Source: Chimonanthus salicifolius
Taxonomy: Eukaryota > Streptophyta > Magnoliopsida > Laurales > Calycanthaceae
Assembly (NCBI GenBank): GCA_013350335.1
Contig: CM023539.1
Coordinates: forward strand, 71,134,781 to 71,198,780
Reading direction: 5' to 3'
DNA length: 64,000 nt
Of this stretch, positions 36,776 through 48,495 are shown in pieces. A program made the position numbers and the translations under genes. The number at the start of each line of letters is the position of its first letter. Positions within the stretch are counted from its first letter, which is position 1. The notes below the pieces were generated by a model. It did not search any database, was not told where the DNA came from, and worked only from the letters and a program-made list of their open reading frames with translations.

Positions 36776-37500
36776 TTTAGGGGATTGACTAATCACAAGT
36801 TTTCTATTATTTATATTCATTACGGTTGTAATTAATATTGGAAACAACTTGGAAGGTTTATTTTAATAAGATTACAAAATTAGAAGTTCTAGTTGTGAAG
36901 GGATCATGGAAAATCCAAGTATTCAAATTGAGACACTAGTGGTGCCCATTGATGAGCAGTAAAGATTTTGCTTCTTAGTAAAATGAGAAGTACAAGGAGC
37001 ATTCAATCCATCCTTTGAGTGTTTTTAGAAGAAATTCATGTAGAACTATTGTGTTATGAAGGTCGCGTAACACCATTAGGGGTTTCTAATGGTACAAACT
37101 AAGGGTTTATGAGTCTATATGCTTTAAGCACACATGGTTTTAATGTTTAATAGTGTGTCTCATGGTGTTTTTTCCTCTCTTGAATCCCTTCCCCTTTCTT
37201 TTGGACTCTTTTTTGTGGGCTTTCCAAATATGGACGTTCTAAAAACATTCCAATTAAGTCGACATGTGATAATTTGAAAGATAAAAAAGAGCATGACTTT
37301 ACGTGAAAACCAAGAGAAAATATTTGTTGTGAAAGGGAAATAAAAAACAAGAAGCACAGAAGAGAGAGAACAATAAACAGGAGGCAAGAGAGTTCAGACT
37401 CAAAGTTGTCTTCTTATACTCCCCTCTTGTGAGATAACGAGAGGTGAAAGAGCTTACTCAAGAAATGAAATGAATGAAGGCATCCATCCAAAATGTTTTT
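36776..37500. other. PIR intron, nothing recognised
   Basis: AT-rich intron sequence between the SINE and LINE D. Short open frames here show no motif. Confidence 0.45.
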
Positions 37501-38140
37501 GAGAACAAGGCTTATGGTTTATAGAAGATTGATGAGTGTACTTGGTGGAGGCTTTTCACTTGGTTGTCAGTTGGCGAAGATTGTAACGAGGTGTTGTTAT
37601 TGGATTCTATATGTCTGGGGAGAGTTGTTTGAAAGAGAGGCCTAAGGAGAGGAAACCAAGGGTAGTTTGGTCCTCCCCTCTGGAGGGCATGTTCAAGTTT
37701 AATGAGGACGACACAGAGAGAGGTAAGCCCTGCCAGTAAGTATTGGGGGAAAAAAATTCATAACCCTTTAGGGGTGACAATTTTTTTTTTTTCTTAGATC
37801 AGTCGGCATTAGGAATCCTAATGAGGCTGAGTTGCTAGGAATCATGAGAGCTCTCTTCGTTTGGGCAAGACACGGGGCAGTTGAGTTTCTCATGGAAGGT
37901 GACTTGGTGAATGGAATTCAAATGGACTAGTGTGATGAAGAGACCACTTTCAAGGTTGACTCCGGTCATGAAAGAGATACGGGACCTATGTTCTTCAATG
38001 ATGGGAGTGTCCTTAGTCATGTCAGGAGCTCTGCCTCTCCTGCCAATGTGGTAACTAACTTTTTGGCCAAGACTGGAGTGGAGAGAAGAGATGCTATTGT
38101 TGATTCCATAGGCACTGTTTTCGTTCTTTGGGGTTGTTGG
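37500..38140 (+). mobile_element. LINE fragment D: degenerate RNase H (outer element)
   Basis: Plus-strand traces of LINE RNase H: FNEDDTERGKPC (from NVDGATRGKP), NEAELLGIMRALFVWAR and MEGDLVNGI, broken by stops and frameshifts. Its expected 3' UTR (ttgtactcctttttctctta, then atgaaattttgttgccg) appears only after 39247, past LINE E. So D seems to be split by E. The 5' limit is approximate. Confidence 0.7.
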
Positions 38141-39246
38141 GTTTTTTTTTTTTTTTTTGAGTAGTAACAAATAGAAAAATATATTAATGATAAAAATATA
38201 CAAAGGATGTCATCAAGGGTCTAAGAGACATAAACCCCAAGATAGCCAGAAAGAAAAGAGCAAAGTACAAAGAGCATAGTGCAAAAATACAAATAATGCC
38301 CTCCAAAAGATCTCAAGATAAAACACGCAAGTAGTATTAGAATCCACCCCGTTTTTGGTGTAGAAGTCAGCAACCCCTTTGTGTATCTTCTGACTGCCAT
38401 GAAAGCAATCTCCCTTCCTGAACATAACGCTCCAATTTCTCTTACTATTATGATCATTTTCCATGGAGGTCTTTTTAACCCTGCCACCCACTTCATTGCA
38501 TTTGTAGAGTCGTCTTCAATGGTCAATTTGCCCCCTCCTATTGAAGACAAAATGGTCAACGCTTTCCTAACACTGATAAGTTCTGCCTCGTTAGAATCTC
38601 GTCATGCTATGGATTCTGAGAAAACTACTGACGTCCTCCCTTTCCAATCACGCAACACACCTCCTATACCGACCGAGCCTGGTTTCCTCTAGTAGTCCCA
38701 TTTACATTAAATTTAAAGGTACATGCTTGAAGGGGATGTCATGGAGTTTGGACTGTGTGCTTCTTTGGCCCCCTGCTAAGGCAACCTTCCTAAGAAGTGA
38801 GAAAGTCTACCGCTCTGAAACCTTTGAATTCTACTCCAGATAGTAGCCATGTGTAAAGCCTCCACTTAGCCTTCTGGATAAGATTGTTTTCCTCTGCTTC
38901 CTTTAGTTCGAATATCCTAGCATTCCTCTATTTTGGGATTAGAATGGCGAATATTCCATGATCGGACGATTCCTACACATGTTTGATCAAATACCCATAA
39001 TACCCCCACCATATCTATAAGGCTTGTCCACGACTTCCTAGCCACATGGCAATCAACGAACAAGTGATCATCATCCATGTGGCCACAAAATATGCAATGG
39101 AGGTTGTTGACCACCCAAGTAACCCTCTTCTGTTGAGTGTTTCCCTTGTCAATACTTTGCCGTTCAGAACACACCACACGAAGGTTTGTACTCTTGGAGG
39201 GGCAAGGCCCCTCCAGGCTAGTTCACATTAGGCTCCTCCCCGTTAT
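38141..39246 (-). mobile_element. LINE fragment E, minus strand, nested in LINE D
   Basis: On the minus strand it ends in an A-run (plus T-run 38142-38158), preceded by attaatatatttttctatt like the tail of LINE B. RNase H remains: SNEAELISVRKALTILSSI, EDDSTNAMKWVAGLKRPPWK and VREIGALCSGREIAF. Upstream is zf-RVT (CIFCGHMDDDHLFVDCHVA, 38917-39177). The flanks carry tgttgggttt on both sides (about 38132 and 39247), a possible target-site duplication. It is 5'-truncated and frame-broken. Confidence 0.78.
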
Positions 39247-39380
39247 GTTGGGTTTCTTACTTTACTTTGTATGACTTTCTACTTCTGGGTTGTTGTATAA
39301 GCCTCTCATACCTCATCTCGTTACCTTGGTTGTACTCCTTTTTCTCTTAATGAAATTTTGTTGCCGTTTAAAAGAAAACC
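39247..39380 (+). mobile_element. LINE D 3' UTR remnant
   Basis: A T-rich plant LINE 3' UTR-like piece (gttgtataagcctctcatac, then tctcttaatgaaattttgtt) ending gccgtttaaaagaaaa. It fits as the downstream half of LINE D, separated from its RNase H by LINE E. Confidence 0.55.
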
Positions 39381-41380
39381 TTTATTTAGGTTTAAGTTTC
39401 ATAAAAGACAATATTGCCTTAATGGAGACCCTCGAATAACTCATTCAAACGAGGAAGGGTGTGGCCAGTCGCCAAGTCAACCAAGTAGGTAAAAGAAAAG
39501 GTTCAAAATTGTTCCTACACTACCTAGTGACCCACTACAAGACCGAGACACGTTGTCTTGTCCATTTGTTGATCATCTGTTTGGCAAAATATGGAAGGTC
39601 CTGTTGTGATTACCCAATCCTTGATGGTTCTATCATGATTACCAATATAGAAATAAAAACAAGAATAGAACAGAACAATATCTTATCAACTCAGAAAAAT
39701 GTTTAAACAATACTGCAAAATTCTAGAAAAAAATCACCATCACAGTGCCACTTGTTACTAATTCAAAGAAATCTCTTTAATGTAGACCACAATATTTGGA
39801 GGAATCCATCTGGTGGAGGTAGAAAGATCTATGACTACCGCTTACGTCATTTTATGATGATAAAGAAAAAATTGTCTCATGAAAGTACTGTCTTTTATCA
39901 AGTATCTGGAAAGTACCAGTCAGCATTGATTGAACTTCAAAATCGAACCACATAAGTATCACTATAAATTGGATCTATAAACTTAGGGTCATAAATAGAT
40001 AAAAATAATAATATGCCAGCGAATAAATTTTTAGATAATCATTACCTGCAACACCACCATCAAATGAGAGCAGACCAATAGATTTTGGTAATGCTTCTTG
40101 CAATCCTGCTACCTTTGGTTCAAGTGAAGTTATCTGCAACAGTTTGTAAATAAAAGACATGTTCCAATTAAACTTAATCACTACAGCAAAATGAATTCTA
40201 AGATTACTAACATAAAATAATGTTGCAATTTGATGTAGTGATATGTATACTGACGAGAACATTGATATGGGAAAAAACAGAAACCAATTTACAGAACTCC
40301 AAGAGATCGACATGCTAAGATGCTTGACACTTCTACATAACAGAATGCACCAATAGGATATCCTGATCCTAGGATACCTAGTAAAATATTCATGCATAAT
40401 CATGTCATCCTAGTTTCTAATGTTTGAAGTCATAATGATCTTAGTATGTTTTTGTCGTAAGAGATATACAAAAGGCAATGTAAAAATCAATGCAAAAAAA
40501 TTATATAATTAACATAAAATATAAGCTAAACAAGTTGATTACTTCACTATTCCTCCAGTATTGAAGTCTAGTTCTTCTTATCTCTCTTCAGTTCAATGGC
40601 GGATACCTCTCTCAATTGACATGCTTCTCAAGTCATAGTTATTCTTCATGAGGTAATCTAAATTCTCATCTACATGGAGAATGGTTTTGAGGGTAGTCCT
40701 ATGGTGTATTTAACAGGAGTGAAACAATTGTCTTTTATAGACAAGTTGGAATCTTTGCCATCTATGGCTTTTGGTGGAAGTGCAAAGCTACCTTGGGTGA
40801 TTACTACAAGGGACTTTGGTGTATATCCAAGCCAAATCTTCATAGAGATGGTTCAAGTGCCTTTGCTATAGTAGATGATCCATGTAATATTGGCTCTTTT
40901 CTTTGCAAGTTGGAGATAACTGGGGAAGTGCTTTGGTTTTTCCAATGTTCTTTTATCATTTCTTCCTTTATCCCTAATATTTTCCCTGTTCTATCCTATT
41001 TTCTTTCGTTTAGTGCATATTGTTGTGCATTCAATGTTACTATCACAAAGGCACACACAATACAAAAAATAAAAAGCTATCTATCAAGCCTTTACACTTC
41101 TACACATGCTTGTTCATATAAACAAGAGGTCAAAAGCCTGTAGTAGAGTCAGCATGTGGTGTTGATAGTAGTAGAGTCAGTATTTACTAACAAAACTACA
41201 AAAGGTTGTTACTTCAACTCACATTATGTGGTGTTGATAGTAGTGGTTAAGAAAGAAGGTAAGTGGAGCATGTAGGATCCATTTGAGCTCTTCCATGTGA
41301 AAAAATTAGGTGTTTCATAACCGAAACAATCCTAAAACAGATAGTGATCCTCCAACTTTTGAGGTGAATTCCATTTCATG
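39381..41380 (-). other. PIR: PIR intron with one 87-base PIR exon
   Basis: The exon at 40047-40133 (acceptor ttgcag, donor gtaatg) reads ITSLEPKVAGLQEALPKSIG and LLSFDGGVAG. It joins in phase to LLDHISTK upstream (44598) and GSQKFVQ downstream (34427). The rest is AT-rich intron with no recognised element. Confidence 0.85.
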
Positions 41381-41384
41381 GGGA

Positions 41385-41506
41385 GAGGGAGGGGAAGGGG
41401 TGTGTGTGGGTGGGGTGGGGTGGGGTGGGGAGGGGTGTGGGGGGGATTGGAAGGGGTGTGTGTGTGTGTGGGTGGGTGGGTGGGGTGGGGTGGCGGTGGG
41501 AGGGGG
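41385..41506. repeat. G-rich GGGGT/GTGTG low-complexity tract
   Basis: About 120 bases almost purely of G and T on the plus strand (ggtggggtggggtggggagg, then gtgtgtgtgtgggtgggtgg). Many runs of three or more G at short spacing fit G-quadruplex formation. The proline/histidine-rich frames on the other strand are compositional artefacts. Confidence 0.9.
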
Positions 41507-41734
41507 CGATGTTTTATTATATTCAAACATAGACTGTAGAAATTTAACTACGAGGAGGCATCAACATAACCCCGTTATTTGACCAAAATCACCTAAATTT
41601 CTTTAGTTTCAAAACAATAATAAATGATAGTTAAAAAGGGTAAAAATTCTCTAAAAAACAAGTTGAGACTTGGAGAAGTCAAACCATTGCAACAAATTCC
41701 TCAAGAAGATGACTTGGTTGAGAAAAAGTGATGC

Positions 41735-42878
41735 AGTAAATCTCTGAGAAGATAGAGATCACCTAGAGTTCAAACTTCTGCGTGGTGTGCTCTTAAAGAG
41801 AAAATTCTCACCATAATGGATCTTAGGAGGAGAGGTTTGTTGAGATCGGAAGAGAATTTTAGCTGCTCTCTTTGTGGATGTCCAGAGGAAGATGTTGACC
41901 ATCTTTTTGTGAATTGCCCTGTTGCTCGAAATTTGTGGCTATCTTTTGCAAATCTCTTTGATATTCCTAGGGTATTAGCTAGAACTCGTGTTGGAATTTT
42001 GGGCTCATGGTCTCTAACGAGACTTGGACCTAGAGTGAAAGCAGCATGGAGCACGGTTCCATCTGTAGGGTTATGGATCATTTGGAAAGAAAGAAATTCT
42101 AGGATCTTTGAAGGAAAATCAGTCAAGGTCAGTGAACCTTTTCAAAGGGTAAAACGGAGGTTGTGTATGTGGATTCTATCCGAGAAAGAGCTCAAGGGCT
42201 GAAACCGTTCGATTTTTTTATACTGTGGGAAGGTTGTATGAGTGAGGTTGCTAGGATAGCGAGACCTTCAGTTCCTTGGGTTCCCCCTAATCAAGATGTC
42301 ATGAAATTCAATGTAGATGGAGGTACTAGGAGAAAACCAAGTCCGACAGGGATAGACGGCATTCTTAGGACTCATACTGGGGTTACGACTTTGGTTTTCA
42401 CAAAGTCGGTTGGGATTAGAGACTCAAATGAGGCGGAACTTCTTAGTATTAAGAAAGCTTTGACTTTATGGTCAGTCTATGGGCATGGGTCACTAGTGAT
42501 TGAGGGGGACTCGGCAAATGCAATTGATGGGTTAAGGGGCTCAAGCGACCTCCCTGGAGATTGGTTTCCACAGTAAGGGAGATAACGGCTCTCTCTTTGG
42601 GACCAAGGTTTCCTTTGCACAAATCAGTTGCACAGCAAATGGCGTGGCCGATTTCTTTGCCAAAAGTGGAGTCAGTAATTCAGTCTCAGGAGTGCTCTTT
42701 CTATGAGTAAATAGGGGTTTTGTATAGATAATGGATTGTAATTTCTTTCATGTATTCCGTTTTGCATTGTTTGTAGTTTTGATTTTTGCTCCTTTGGTCT
42801 AGTACTCTTAGACTCTTTTAGTTGATGTAATGGTTTTTTCATATTAATATATTTCAATTTGTTATCGCTCAAAAAAAA
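41735..42878 (+). mobile_element. LINE fragment B: zf-RVT plus RNase H, best preserved
   Basis: The frame at 41816-42202 holds zf-RVT (CSLCGCPEEDVDHLFVNCPV, then ARNLW) and IIWKERNSRIFEGK. An overlapping frame (42163-42576) holds RNase H: FNVDGGTRRKPSPTGIDG, DSNEAELLSIKKALTLW and EGDSANAIDG. A frameshift near 42520 separates the last part (FFAKSGV). The 3' UTR is T-rich and ends atcgctcaaaaaaaa at about 42878. It is 5'-truncated and lies in the PIR intron between exons 44598 and 40133. Confidence 0.87.
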
Positions 42879-44518
42879 GGGACTGTATCAACAATATTTT
42901 CTTGGAATTTTATGATAAAGCTGAATGCTCGAAGAATGCTTCAATTCGGAGTTATGGGCCAAAAAATGATAAAATGTTGGGTCAAGGTCCAATTACATGG
43001 GTCCATGGACTTCTCACTAAAATCCATGTGGAACCATGATTCTAGAGCCCAATAGAATTCCTGCCAATAAGAGTCATGAATTTCCAAGCCTTATCTTTAA
43101 GGGTTGTGCAAAGATCCACATAAAAAAGGATGGAGCCACAAGGATGAGGTTGTGTTCACAGCTGTTCACACATTCCTCGAGTAAATATATGAACATAGCA
43201 TCCACATGTGGAGCCAATTATGTAGGATTTTTCTAGGATTTTCCTAGTTTTATTGCTTATTTTCAAGGCTTATGTGTTATATATCTAATGGAGAAGGATA
43301 TTAGAAGTGACGTGGATGGATTGGGATGAATTGATGCCAACTGAACATGCCATTCATGTGCTTGGACACCCAGGAGTGTTTGGGTTATCCCTTCTAGTGA
43401 ATTTTGGTAATATTTCATGTACAAATAAGGGTCTTTGGCCCATAGCAATACACATCAGTGTTTTTTTCTTTTTTTGAAAAGTAGCAACACACATCAGTTT
43501 CAACTGAAGTCTTCTAACCTTCATAGTTAGTATCTTTGTTGATTTCTTGTTGAAGTTGTTAGAAATCCCTGAGAATTCAATTTATTTTCCGTCTAGTGTT
43601 TTAATTCCCAGTTGGCGAATTTACATTTGAATGTATCCTAAGTGAGATTTGAGCTTTTTTTTCCAGTGAAAGAGAAACAAGTCAAGCTTTTGTCAAGATT
43701 AGGATTCTCGCTTGATTTCTACATCATTTCTTTAACTTGGATTTAGATTTCTCATTAGATCTGAACACCAAGAGATCTGTGATTTGAAGGTCCTTCAGTG
43801 ATTTGAACCTAGAATTCATTACAAAGGCAGAAACATGCCACATTGATTAGTGTATGGCTTCCATCATGGGATGGCAAAATTTGGCCAGTTGCATCATGTT
43901 GATTGGTGTAAGTGCCATGGGCCACAATGCCGGCCTTTGCATAGCCCCACCTGTCATGCATAAACCATCTTAAACCACTTACCTATGGATGTAGTATATC
44001 ATGTTTCGAACTTCAATCCAATTTTAGATCCTGATGATAAGACCCTAGACCCTTCTATATTCAACTATAGTAGTAAACTATGCAAGAAATGATGTTCAAT
44101 GAATGACTAGTAAAGTAAATATGGTCGTTGTCGTCATCATTATTATCAAAGTCATTCATTCCATCTATATAGGATTGGCATATGTAATCAGATTTGGCAA
44201 TATTTTCCATGAGGTGGTTGCCTACCCATATGACTTGAACCAACAACCTTGCAGCACTAAGCACTTACCAATTGTACAAGAGGCTCGTCATAAATGAAAA
44301 AGAAAACAGTTTTGTCATGCCAAGAAAAAAAAGGCAGCAGAAAGAGACACAAGAAATTATTTCAATTGCACTATAAGATGGCTAGAACTCTTCACCTAAA
44401 AGAGAAATGAAAAACAAACAACATGAAGGTACACCATGTTTTTTCCCTTTTCTTTTCCTATTTGAAATGATAATGGCTTGCTATCATTCAAAAAGAACAA
44501 AAGGAAACGAAAGAAATG
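42879..44518. other. PIR intron; possible old LTR sequence
   Basis: 42880-43830 has long T-rich, repeat-like prose (tttattgcttattttcaagg, ctcattagatctgaacacc) reminiscent of Gypsy LTRs, but no terminal repeats or duplications could be placed. The rest is plain AT-rich intron. Confidence 0.35.
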
Positions 44519-44519
44519 A

Positions 44520-46736
44520 TAGTGTCTTGCATAAGTTCTTTGGTTTCATTGATGAAATTTTTAACTTCTTGAAAGGGGACCAAGAAAGAAATGTTACCTT
44601 AGTTGAAATATGATCCAACAAAGCTCAAATAAGCCAAGGCATCGACCTTGATCCTAGAAGTTTGATGATAGCAAACATGTGAGGTAACCCAAAGAACCCA
44701 CTGTGTAATCGAGCAAAACTCTGATATGCAGTATTCAACTCCTGCAATGACGGCGTAACTCCATGTCAAAAATTGAAGTAGTCAAATATTCACTTTATTT
44801 TTTTTATTTTTAACCTTTGAATGTTCACATTCAATAAATCATGCAAACATTCATCTAACACTCAAATAATAGAAATGGTTTAAAATAAAAAAATAAAAAA
44901 ATTATGTGGGTAAAATTAAAAAAAAAAATGATAGAAGATGCACAAAAGAAATGTGCATAAGGAAAATTACAAAAATGACTAAATTTCCCATTCCATTTTA
45001 AGCATAATAACATTTTTAATTGCAAAAAAGTCCTTTGCATATCATGTGTTGATGCAATATAAGTCTCCAAAAAATTTAATGCTTAGTCACAACTTGAAGA
45101 ATATAAATTTCAAACCCGTCAATAATTGGATTTAAGGTTAATTTCAAATTCTTAAGGAAATGGCAAATTCAAAATTGAACATGGGTTTTGTAAATGAAAT
45201 CCTCAGATCTCACTTAAATCAATGAAGATCCAATTGAATTTGAATCTGAAGGAGAAAATTGAAACTCAAATTGACGATGCCTATCAAAGGCCCAATGCTC
45301 ACTAGATGTTAATTTCAAACTGAAATTTAAACACAAGCATAATAATTAATGAACTAGAATTAAAATTGCACAAGAATTAAAATACAAAATTAAACTAGAA
45401 AGATAAAAACTCACCAAAGAGGGAGAAGAATACTTGAATTTCATGTGTATGGCTTGCATAAAAATCCTAAAAGGGGTTGACATGTCAACCTCCTTTCCTT
45501 TTCTATACTTTGCTAAAAACAACCAATTCACTCTCCTACTGACACGTATCCTTGATGACATCATTATTATATATTTATCCAAAATAAAAAAGAAAAAGAA
45601 AAACCCAAAATAAGCCTTTCTAAAATGGAGATTCCTTTGCTATTTTGGATCCAAAGAGATAAGACTGAAGATGTGGCAAGCATATCTTATCTTTCAAACT
45701 CGTCACTCTCCCTTGTATCAAGTAAATGGACCTCCAAACTGAGCCAAACCAAGTCCAAAACACCTCCAATTGGGTCCGAACTCAAATGTCTATGATATGG
45801 GCCGTCTCATTCATCATTCTAGGTCCCCTTGGACTCCTTAAAGGTCCCTGTTTTGCATCATCAATTTTTTCATGCAACTGGAGCAATTTGGACAATCTTG
45901 TCAAATTCCAACATACACACCCATATGCAACTTAGAAGCTAGCCTAGTCCAGATTTTCATGAAATTTTGCATATCTCACCCATATCTACCACTTAGCTCC
46001 ATCGATGTCTACTTTCTTTATGGTTTTGACATTTGATCGAAATGGAGCCAAAAATTTCATGGTCCTTATCAACTAAATCTCATTCCAAAAGAAACTGATA
46101 AAAAAGAATGTAAGACAACAACTAAAAATATTCTGTCGACAAGGAAATAAATTACTAAATGCACTACATGAAACCAAGACAAGCCATCTTCAGAATTTCA
46201 AAAAAAATATTAACTGAGAACCACAATAGAAATTAGGATTTGCATAAGGAACCGTTGGCTTTTGAATAGGATGGAGAGGTACTTTCGAAGAGCGGATAAA
46301 TCGTTGAGTAGTATTGCAAAGGATGAAGTTTGGCAAGAAATCATTCTGCATCTCTGCCCATATCTGGAGCCATAGCTAGTGATTAGTTGGGATAGCCATG
46401 TAAGGCTCAATTTAAGGGGAATCACTTCACACACACCAAGGTTAAATGCACGCCTAATAATATCCACAATAATCATGTTTTTTTCCTTCTCTAAAAGAAA
46501 AAAAATCACAATTTGGCTTTGATGATGATGAAAACGCATCTCAATCTTCTATTATTATCAATTTGTAAGATGAATGAAATATACCGTGACGGTTAGCCAA
46601 CTTATTCTTTTCTTTCCCTTTTTTCCCCAAAGATGACCATATTGTAATCAGAGAAAGGGTGAAAAGATACAATACAAAAAGTATAAGGGACTCAAAAATC
46701 ACATACTCACAGCACTAAGGCGAAAAGCATAATCAA
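44520..46736 (-). repeat. PIR: Duplicated PIR segment (copy 2), two exons
   Basis: Nearly identical to 16790-19006, starting at agtgtcttgcataagttctt and ending at cgaaaagcataatcaa. It contains PIR exons 44598-44741 and 46215-46363. Differences seen are a few substitutions and small indels (for example SFTRL in copy 1 against SFARL here, AIVKLL against AIIKLL). This copy still has the following PIR exons to its left, so it is in the original context on its 3' side. On its 5' side it abuts GFS9/TT9 sequence. Confidence 0.9.
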
Positions 46737-47231
46737 CGAAAGAATTCCACCCCTGCACAAGGAGGGTTTCTTCCTAATAAGAAAATGTGGGAAAATTTCA
46801 TACAATTTATGGGATTGATAACAACGATTAGAATGCAAAATAACTTCCCTTCATTTGCATTTATATTATCATTCAGTTTGGATTGGAATGTTGATTCCCT
46901 TCAATCCAATGATGTGACAAGCTCGTAGTCTACTATTTTACTCAAAAGAGTACCAGACAAAAAGGGAGTTTGTATAGGAAAACGGATGACAATCCGGTTG
47001 ATGGGCAATAATGAAATCTGTACAAGCCAGTGCATCATAATGATCTACTAATGATAAGAAAGTGATAGATGAATGCCACAGTTTAAGACGTTCTATCCAC
47101 TAAAACTGTAAGAAAGCTAAAAGGCAGATGCAATATCAAATGTTGGATAGCATAAAACACAACCTAAAAGATACAAGGAATAAGAATAATGATAATAATA
47201 ATAATAATTCCTACAGGAATAGGCTTCTTAC
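46737..47231. other. Junction region between PIR and GFS9/TT9 fragments
   Basis: No exon. This is sequence 3' of the last GFS9/TT9 copy-B exon. 46985-47012 (caatccggttgatgggcaat) resembles the final bases of the window (about 63973-64000). A short ATA/ATG microsatellite lies near 47189-47206. Confidence 0.5.
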
Positions 47232-48495
47232 ATCATGAACCTTCACTAGAAGACAGATAGTGTCTCTATTTACTTTGCCACTCACTGTTCTGACAAGAAG
47301 AACAGAATAAGAAATGTTCAGAGTTATTGTTTCTTTGATAAACAAAATGCATGGAATTACAAAGAAAGCATATATGAGATTAAAACATATGCTAACTAGC
47401 CCACATTTCAAAATGGACTTAAGTAGGTTTAAATAAATATAAACAGAAAAACCATCAACTACAGTGCATAGGATAAATCAATTTGAAGTAATGCAGAGGA
47501 CAAAAGAACAACCTTAAAAATGATACATAGTACGAAGCCAGATCACCCACATCAAATTCATATTTGTGCAGTATAATATTGTTAATATACTCATTGCTAA
47601 AACAATAGTCTGCAGCATGTACAAGCATCATCTCATCAGAAAACCGAAGAACTCCTATAATACTAAGGGGCTGTTTGCCATTTTTCAGCTAATGGAAAAT
47701 GAAGAGCACAGAAAATTGCTTTGCCGTTTCCAACTAATGGAAAATGATGAGTACAAAAAGTAAGACCCTTCCCCCTTCTTCCAAGGAATCCATTTCTCTG
47801 TAGGGGATCAAAAAATTTTACAAGGAAAAGAGGAAGAGGTTTTCCACGCTGAAGTGTTTTGTTCATTTTCAATGGAAACAGGGGTTTTGACCAACAACAT
47901 AAATGTGTGTTTCCTGGGCAACACGCCACCTGTCAGAAAATGTGGATTTCACCCAAAGATAATGTTTTTTTCTGCAGAGTTTATTTACTCGGGGAAATCC
48001 GGCAAACAGCCTCTAAAGAAGTAAGACATGTGGTTCGTGGAAATCTCACAAATTGAGTGTTCACTGTTCTAGTTCTGGATCATTATACTTGGATAGTGGA
48101 GCAATTGAGCCTCAATTCTTGAATCTCTACTGATATTAAGCAAGCGAAGGAACTCTGCCAAAATTTGATATTCCATAAAACATCTACAACAAAATAATCA
48201 CCAAGTCATAGAACAGCTCCATCATACCAACAGACCCAATCACTAAGTCAATTAGTAAACTATCATGGAAGAAATCTTACTAAAAAATAGATGGATTATG
48301 CTGATCTCTCTAAGTAACTATCTCTACTATAGATTGAAGTATATCAAGAACAAACTCCTGAAGTAAAAATGAAAGTTAATATTAAATAAAGAACAATATA
48401 AATATATAACATAATGTTAAATATAGAACTGATTGAACCATACCCTGTTCAGTTCACCAACAACTTTAATCCCTTGAAGCTTATTGATTAGGTAT
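47232..48495 (-). pseudogene. GFS9: GFS9/TT9 (CLEC16A-like) 5' exons, copy B, with in-frame stops
   Basis: Five minus-strand exons resemble the N-terminal FPL/CLEC16A domain of plant GFS9/TT9, a Golgi-associated membrane-traffic protein needed for vacuolar sorting and flavonoid accumulation. They are 48444-48495 (YLINKLQGIKVVGELNR), about 48289-48360 (EFVLDILQSIVEIVT, stop, RDQHNPSIF), 48089-48183 (FMEYQILAEFLRLLNISRDS), 47513-47662 (FSNEYINNIILHKYEFDVGD, LASYYVSFLR) and 47232-47289 (TVSGKVNRDTICLLVKVHD). In the second exon the family's Tyr of 'ITYGDQHDP' is TAG, and its 3' end appears to create another stop at the splice joint. The first exon (MWFSFW...-like) is missing, and satellite block C begins about 470 bases upstream. 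The exons that should follow lie instead at 61793-56835. I judge it a non-functional duplicate. Confidence 0.78.
47667..48013. mobile_element. MITE with 13-bp terminal inverted repeats
   Basis: The 347-base element starts GGGGCTGTTTGCC and ends GGCAAACAGCCTC, inverted repeats with one mismatch. The GGCTGTTTGCC end is typical of hAT-type MITEs in plants. It contains a sub-repeat (ctaatggaaaatga twice) and no transposase. No clear 8-base target duplication was found. It lies in the intron between GFS9/TT9 exons 48089-48183 and 47513-47662, ending only a few bases from the acceptor of the latter. Confidence 0.75.

Larger units (their letters stand above)
28157..46363 (-). pseudogene. PIR: PIR/SRA1 (CYFIP family, WAVE-complex subunit), 3' part
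   Basis: Minus-strand exons covering roughly the last third of PIROGI/SRA1. This subunit of the SCAR/WAVE complex binds Rop-GTP and activates ARP2/3 actin nucleation. In order: 46215-46363, 44598-44741, 40047-40133 (LQEALPKSIGLLSFDGGVAG), 34300-34427 (EQLNWGSKSELKAEIIHDLK), 33894-34100 (SPIISLFKSATEAIVSHPRC), 31876-32048 (SVLEYTLAFVSAALDRYRSK, TGFIDITTSKDF) and 28157-28375 (DSIAWGGCTIIYLFGQQLHF). Borders are GT/AG and phases agree across joints. In 33894-34100 one C is missing where the family has IAPWLG (near 34064), which breaks the frame in a short C run. N-terminal exons are absent: GFS9/TT9 sequence starts at 46737. The final C-terminal exon (MKKARRLNNHVFSML-like) was not found. Introns hold LINEs, a SINE and a solo LTR. 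Confidence 0.87.

Noticed and set aside
41310..41582. Glycine-rich and proline/histidine-rich open frames on both strands
   Set aside because: They are products of the G/T-rich simple repeat and have no start context or homology.
47663..47929. 88-residue minus-strand frame overlapping a GFS9/TT9 intron
   Set aside because: It lies inside the MITE and has no coding features.
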